11,177 bases of DNA from Sneathiella sp. (GTDB taxonomy: Bacteria > Pseudomonadota > Alphaproteobacteria > Sneathiellales > Sneathiellaceae): NCBI GenBank assembly GCA_002732675.1, contig NVRR01000079.1, forward strand, positions 1 through 11,177, read 5' to 3'. Under the pieces are notes generated by a model. The model saw nothing but the letters and a program-made list of their open reading frames with translations, searched no databases and was not told the origin of the DNA. Below are positions 7,861 to 11,177 of the stretch, one piece after another. The first letter of the stretch is position 1, and every line of letters begins with the position of its first letter. The position numbers and the translations under genes were made by a program.

Positions 7861-8164
7861 ACCAGTTCCTTCTATGCGCACAGATACTCGCAATTACCTT
7901 ATCAATAAAAAAAGCGGAAGACCCATCGATATTTATTTTGGATTGAGAAGTTATTTTTATACTCCGAGGATGACAAAAATAATAAAAATACCCGAAAATC
8001 AAAAAATAGTGTCTGAATTTGGCGCAAATTATCTCGAACACGGGAAAAATTCCACATTTTTGCCAAATTCAAAACAAAAACAATGATCACACTGTCTTTT
8101 CTAAATAAAACCTAATAATAAAAATATTTATTATAAAGACAATTTTTTATTTAAGTAAATAAAT
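7861..8164. promoter_or_regulatory. AT-rich divergent intergenic region with operator-like palindromes
   Basis: About 300 nt between the divergent flavoprotein and peroxidase genes, strikingly AT-rich compared with the flanking genes. AATTTG-GCG-CAAATT (8016-8030) is a perfect 6-3-6 palindrome. A related copy lies inverted at 8055-8070, so that GAATTTGGC (8015-8023) and GCCAAATTC (8062-8070) form a 9 bp inverted repeat with a 38 nt spacer. An all-AT 8-4-8 inverted repeat sits at 8115-8134. Promoters for both directions must lie here, but I could not pick a -35/-10 pair with proper spacing. The small open frames crossing the region are low-complexity and not supported as genes. Confidence 0.5.
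7866..7871 (-). promoter_or_regulatory. Shine-Dalgarno site that fixes the flavoprotein start
   Basis: AAGGAA on the minus strand lies 5 nt before the ATG at 7860. The alternative ATG at 7893 has no such site, so the protein most likely begins MAKELPKK. Confidence 0.7.
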
Positions 8165-8251
8165 ATGAAACGGCATGTAAAAAATCCATTTTTAGAACGC
8201 AGACCACCTCGAGAAGATGAGGCCAGAGATCGCCGGGATGGTCCAGGTGGA

Positions 8252-8278
8252 AATGATCGGAATGATCGGAATGACCAG
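8252..8278 (+). repeat. Three tandem 9-bp units in the peroxidase leader
   Basis: AATGATCGG at 8252-8260 and 8261-8269, then AATGACCAG at 8270-8278, encode an Asn-Asp-Arg/Gln run (NDRNDRNDQ). The unit is a multiple of three, so copy-number change would keep the frame. It lies in a low-complexity linker upstream of the catalytic domain. Confidence 0.75.
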
Positions 8279-8407
8279 AATGCACCTACAACGACCGTTG
8301 ACACCCGACCTGTTGACGGCTTCGGATCTGTTGCTGACAACCCGGACGGGGGCTCAGCCGGTCAGACTTTGCCGCGTCTGGCGGAAGAAAATTTCGAAGA
8401 CGGCATA

Positions 8408-8410
8408 TGA
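8408..8410 (+). other. In-frame TGA inside the peroxidase gene
   Basis: The codon after FEDGI is TGA, followed by GAA ATC GAG GAT GAC in the same frame. Related peroxidases read a short Gly/Ser/Pro linker here before SAREISN, so the stop replaces an ordinary linker residue. One base change from TCA, CGA or GGA would produce it. No indel is needed to join the two halves. Confidence 0.85.
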
Positions 8411-10142
8411 GAAATCGAGGATGACCTTGCCAGCGCCCGGGAGATAAGTAACGCGACTATGGTCCAGACCGAGGATGAACCTAATTCTTTCGGGGTCAGT
8501 GATATGTTTTGGGTTTGGGCGCAGTTTATCGATCATGATATTACTCTGACCCAATCCGGTTCCGATTATGCACCCATCGACGTGCCGGAAGATGACGAAT
8601 TTTTTAATGCTGACATCGATATGGACTTTTTTCGTGCAAATCCGGTAGAGGGCACCGATGAAGACGATCCAGCGCAATATGAGAACGAAATCACGTCGTT
8701 TATCGATGGCTCTATGGTCTATGGCTCTGATGCGGAGACAGCCGCCGCTATTCACCTGGAAGACGGAAAATTGTTGCTCGACGAAGCCGGGCTAGTCACC
8801 TTTGATAGTGACGGAAATGCTCTCGCCGGGGATATCCAAGCCGCCGAAAATTCAGGTCTTTATTCTCTGCAAAGCCTGCTCGCGCGCGAGCATAACTGGT
8901 GGGTAGGCGAACTGGCGGCACGCAATCCCAATTTGTCTGCCGATGAGATTTTTGATGCTGCCCGCGCCCGGGTCGAAGCCGAAATTCAAGCTATTACCTT
9001 TAATGAGTATCTGCCGCTATTACTCGGGGAAGACGCCATCCCGGCTTATTCCGGCTATGATAGCAGCGTTAATCCCGGTATTTCTGTTGAATTCTCAACA
9101 GCGGCATATCGGTTTGGCCATAGTCTGGTATCGGCCACTTTGGGCCGGATTGACGAAAACGGCGAGACGAATGCAGCCGGAGACCTCTCCCTTCGTGATT
9201 CCTTCTTCGCCCCAGATGTTGTCTCCGCCAATGGCGGATTGGAACCATTGCTGCGAGGCCTTGCCGACGGCACAGCCGAGGAGCTGGATACGCAGATCGT
9301 CGATGACCTTCGGAATTTCCTGTTCAGCGAAGAAGGCGGGGTTAGCTTTGACCTCGCATCGCTCAATATCCAGCGAGGTCGGGATTTGGGTGTCGCCAGC
9401 TATAATGACCTGCGTGAAGCGATCGGCCTGCCGCGGGTAGAGAATTTCTCCGATATCACATCAGATCCGGATTTGGCCCTGGCGCTTGCCAGCGTCTATG
9501 ACAGCGTCGACGATATCGACGCCTGGGTGGGGGGCCTGGCTGAAGACCCCTCTGGCGGCGGTCTGTTGGGGGAACTATTCGCGACCATCGTCACAGATCA
9601 GTTCATCGCGATCCGCGACGACGACCCGTTCTGGAGCGAAAATTCCGACCTCTCGCAGCATGAAATTGATGCGCTTTGGGAAACATCCCTCGGGGATATT
9701 ATCGAGCGCAACAGCGATATCGGGGATATCCAGGACAATGTCCTGCTTGCCTATGACCGTATCGGCGGCGACACGTTCGATAACGTGATAGACGGCAGTG
9801 ACGACAGCGACCTACTACTCGGCTTTGATGGCGATGACACCTTGACCGGCGGCGCTGGCAATGACGAGCTGGTCGGCGGCGCGGGTGATGATCTTTTCGT
9901 CTTTGGCCCGGATTCTGGCATGGACCTTGTTACGGGCTTTCATCACCGTGACGATTTCCTCGACTTCACGCTGTATGAACTCGGCTCCGCGCGGGACATC
10001 AAAGATCTGGCCGAGCAACAAGGGAGGGATGTGGTCATCAATTTCGGTGACGATAACATCGTAACCCTTGAAGACACGGAACTTCGGGATTTGACGTCAG
10101 ACAATCTATTTGCCTGAGGTTAATCTGGAGTAACGTGCAACG

Positions 10143-10181
10143 GAGGTAAGCGGCGGCAAATTACGGGCCGGCGCTTACCTC
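10143..10181. terminator. Hairpin between convergent peroxidase and dehydrogenase genes
   Basis: GAGGTAAGCG (10143-10152) pairs perfectly with CGCTTACCTC (10172-10181). After one mismatch, CGGC pairs with GCCG, leaving a 9 nt loop. It lies 25 nt past the peroxidase stop and 7 nt beyond the end of the dehydrogenase gene, so it can serve both strands. Neither side has a strong U-run, so it may depend on other factors or mainly stabilise 3' ends. Confidence 0.65.
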
Positions 10182-10188
10182 GCCTTAG

Positions 10189-10962
10189 TTATACACCGAT
10201 CGTATAGCCACCATTCACCGACAAATGCTGCCCGGTGATATAGCTGGACGCCTGTGAGAGCAGGAAGCAAACAGGCTGGGAAACTTCATCCGGATCAGAA
10301 AACCGCCCCATGGGAACTTGCGAAAGTACTCTGTCGCGGAATTTCCCGGATCGGATGGTTTCAGTCATTTCGGTTTCAACCACCCCAAAACAGATAGAGT
10401 TCACCCGGATCTGCTTCGCCGACCATTCCCGGGCCGCACTCATGGTGATGCCCATGACACCTGATTTCGCGGCGCCATAGTTGATCTGGCCAATGGTTCC
10501 GCGGCGTCCCGCATCAGACGAGATATTAACGATGGAGCTTGGCGAAGTATCGCCGCTTTCCGCCCGTTCATACATATGACGCCCAACGGCCTGTAGACAG
10601 TAAAAGACACCCGATAGATTGACATCAATCACTTGCTGCCAGGTTTCAACCGGCATTTTGTTGATCATCGCCGCGCGGACAATTCCGGCATTATTGACCA
10701 GGCCATGAACCGCACCATTCTTGGCCACAACCGCCGCGACCATATCCTGTACAAAGCCCGGCTCGGCCACTGACCCCACATGGGCCTCGGCGTTCTCCGC
10801 CCCCAGTTCATCGGCAATGGCGTTGACTTTATCGCCTTGCAAATCGACCAGTATCGCTCTGCCGCCAAGGTCGACGATAAGCCGCGAGACGGCCTCGCCA
10901 ATGCCCTGACCGGCGCCCGTAACAATGATATTATGTCCTTCAAGGGTCATAGGGTTTTTCAT
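10189..10962 (-). CDS. Short-chain dehydrogenase/reductase (SDR, FabG-like fold)
   Basis: A 257-residue classical SDR, a normal length for the family. It shows the cofactor motif TGAGQGIG (15-22), Asp40 at the end of the second strand (favours NAD(H) over NADP(H)), NNAG (90-93), Asn115, and the catalytic triad Ser149, Tyr162 and Lys166 (YGAAK). The C-terminal PMGRFSDPDEV and SYITGQHLSVNGGYTIGV segments are typical. The ATG at 10962 has AGGAA 7 nt upstream; the later ATG at 10950 lacks this. No signal peptide, so a cytoplasmic oxidoreductase of an alcohol or 3-hydroxyacyl-type substrate; the substrate is not predictable. It lies 28 nt downstream of a lyase fragment on the same strand, a pairing that would suit acyl-CoA metabolism if that gene was once intact. 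Confidence 0.92.
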   Translation of the reverse strand: MKNPMTLEGHNIIVTGAGQGIGEAVSRLIVDLGGRAILVDLQGDKVNAIADELGAENAEAHVGSVAEPGFVQDMVAAVVAKNGAVHGLVNNAGIVRAAMINKMPVETWQQVIDVNLSGVFYCLQAVGRHMYERAESGDTSPSSIVNISSDAGRRGTIGQINYGAAKSGVMGITMSAAREWSAKQIRVNSICFGVVETEMTETIRSGKFRDRVLSQVPMGRFSDPDEVSQPVCFLLSQASSYITGQHLSVNGGYTIGV

Positions 10963-10990
10963 TTTTTTGTTCCTTTTATTCCTACGATTT

Positions 10991-11122
10991 TCAGTCTTCC
11001 AAGCAGCTAATTTGTGCCGCCAATTCCAGTGTATTTCGGGCTTGTTTCAAGTGCGGCATATCAAGCATCTTGCCGTCCATACCAATGGTGCCCATTCCGG
11101 GGTTCGCCTGTTGGTGACCGGC
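10991..11122 (-). pseudogene. C-terminal remnant of a CitE/CLYBL-like CoA-ester lyase
   Basis: Reading the minus strand, 43 codons end at TGA (10991-10993) and read GHQQANPG, then MGTIGMDGKMLDMPHLKQAR and NTLELAAQI. This matches the end of the HpcH/HpaI-aldolase/citrate-lyase-beta-like family; human CLYBL ends with a similar EHQQ...GSMIDMPLLKQAQNT segment, from memory. Immediately upstream in the same frame are TGA (11123-11125) and TAG (11132-11134), and the other two frames out to the window edge do not resemble the lyase. The fragment is therefore the 3' end of a gene broken near 11122. An internal ATG could give a 34-residue peptide, but nothing supports its expression. Confidence 0.65.
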
Positions 11123-11177
11123 TCATTGTATCTAATTGGCAACTTTCTCGATTTGGCAAATAAAAATGCCCGCCCGA

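Larger units (their letters stand above)
8165..10117 (+). pseudogene. RTX-tailed animal-type haem peroxidase, interrupted by one in-frame TGA
   Basis: One reading frame of 650 codons (stop at 10115-10117) with a single internal TGA at codon 82. Residues 1-81 are a charged, Asp/Arg/Asn-rich leader plus the family start (DGFGS...NPDGGSAG...LPRLA). Codons 83-98 (EIEDDLASAREISNAT), then residue 99 onward, continue the peroxidase homology in the same frame. Catalytic parts match mammalian peroxidases: Asp123-His124-Asp125 in WAQFIDHD (haem ester Asp, distal His, calcium Asp); calcium loop TSFIDGSMVYGS (177-188); Arg241 and Glu242 in AREHN; proximal His319 in YRFGHS; Asn401 in NIQRGRD; DAWVGGLAED. 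RTX nonapeptides GFDGDDTLT, GGAGNDELV and GGAGDDLFV follow at about 553-579, pointing to calcium-dependent type I secretion. No export genes are nearby. A TAA at 8156 fixes the 8165 start, which lacks a clear ribosome binding site. It may be a recent pseudogene, a readthrough gene or carry a sequence error. If the TGA stops translation, the intact stretch from Met99 (8459) has only a poorly spaced GGGAG. Confidence 0.88.

Noticed and set aside
7793..8090. Small open frames in the AT-rich intergenic region, both strands
   Set aside because: Lys/Asn/Phe-rich low-complexity translations produced by A/T runs, without a ribosome binding site or family resemblance.
7861..8164. Sigma-70 promoters for the divergent genes
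   Set aside because: Several TTGnnn and TATnnT-like hexamers occur, as expected in AT-rich DNA, but none had a 16-18 nt spacing good enough to report as a site.
8408..8410. Recoding of TGA as Trp or Gly in this organism
   Set aside because: Both permease genes, the peroxidase itself and the lyase remnant end in TGA at sensible family ends, and Trp is encoded by TGG throughout.
8408..8450. TGA in the peroxidase as a selenocysteine codon
   Set aside because: I could not draw a convincing bacterial SECIS stem-loop just downstream, and the position is in a linker far from the haem site where a redox residue would not be expected.
8354..8755. Minus-strand open frame opposite the peroxidase start
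   Set aside because: It is antisense to the peroxidase coding frame, which has clear conserved motifs on the plus strand.
1..11177. tRNA, rRNA, CRISPR array, insertion sequence or phage genes
   Set aside because: No cloverleaf, regular spaced repeats, transposase motifs or terminal inverted repeats were seen on either strand.

Overview
This is an 11.2 kb chromosomal window, probably from an alphaproteobacterium. The lineage is inferred from gene content: an Anbu proteasome-like protease, a Pot-type ABC transporter paired with a dimethylglycine/sarcosine dehydrogenase-like flavoprotein, and an RTX-tailed animal-type haem peroxidase. Base composition looks moderate. Several genes end in TGA and Trp is encoded by TGG, so the standard bacterial code applies.

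Layout. (1) Positions 3-683, plus strand: the 3' part of an Anbu protease gene that enters from the left edge; its catalytic N-terminus is outside the window. (2) Positions 706-7860, minus strand: a five-gene block read right to left. It comprises a large FAD/GcvT-type amine dehydrogenase, a Tat-type substrate-binding protein, an ABC ATPase and two permeases. The last three are tightly packed (10 nt gap, then an ATGA overlap). A strong hairpin separates the binding-protein gene from the ATPase gene. The natural reading is uptake of a small cationic or methylated amine (polyamine-, betaine- or N-methylglycine-like) coupled to oxidative demethylation with transfer of the C1 unit to folate. The exact substrate cannot be read from sequence. 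(3) Positions 7861-8164: an AT-rich divergent intergenic region with operator-like palindromes. (4) Positions 8165-10117, plus strand: a 650-codon haem peroxidase reading frame with RTX calcium-binding repeats, interrupted by one in-frame TGA at 8408-8410. Homology continues on both sides of the stop in the same frame, and all catalytic residues downstream are intact. (5) Positions 10143-10181: a hairpin between convergent genes. (6) Positions 10189-10962, minus strand: a short-chain dehydrogenase/reductase. (7) Positions 10991-11122, minus strand: an orphan 43-codon C-terminal fragment of a CitE/CLYBL-like CoA-ester lyase, with no coding sequence for the rest of the enzyme upstream.

No tRNA, rRNA, CRISPR array, transposase or phage gene was seen. 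The most noteworthy points are the single in-frame TGA in an otherwise intact secreted peroxidase, the extra membrane helix plus glutamine-rich tail on the second permease, and the truncated lyase remnant at the right edge. I found no convincing evidence of a wholly new multi-gene system.
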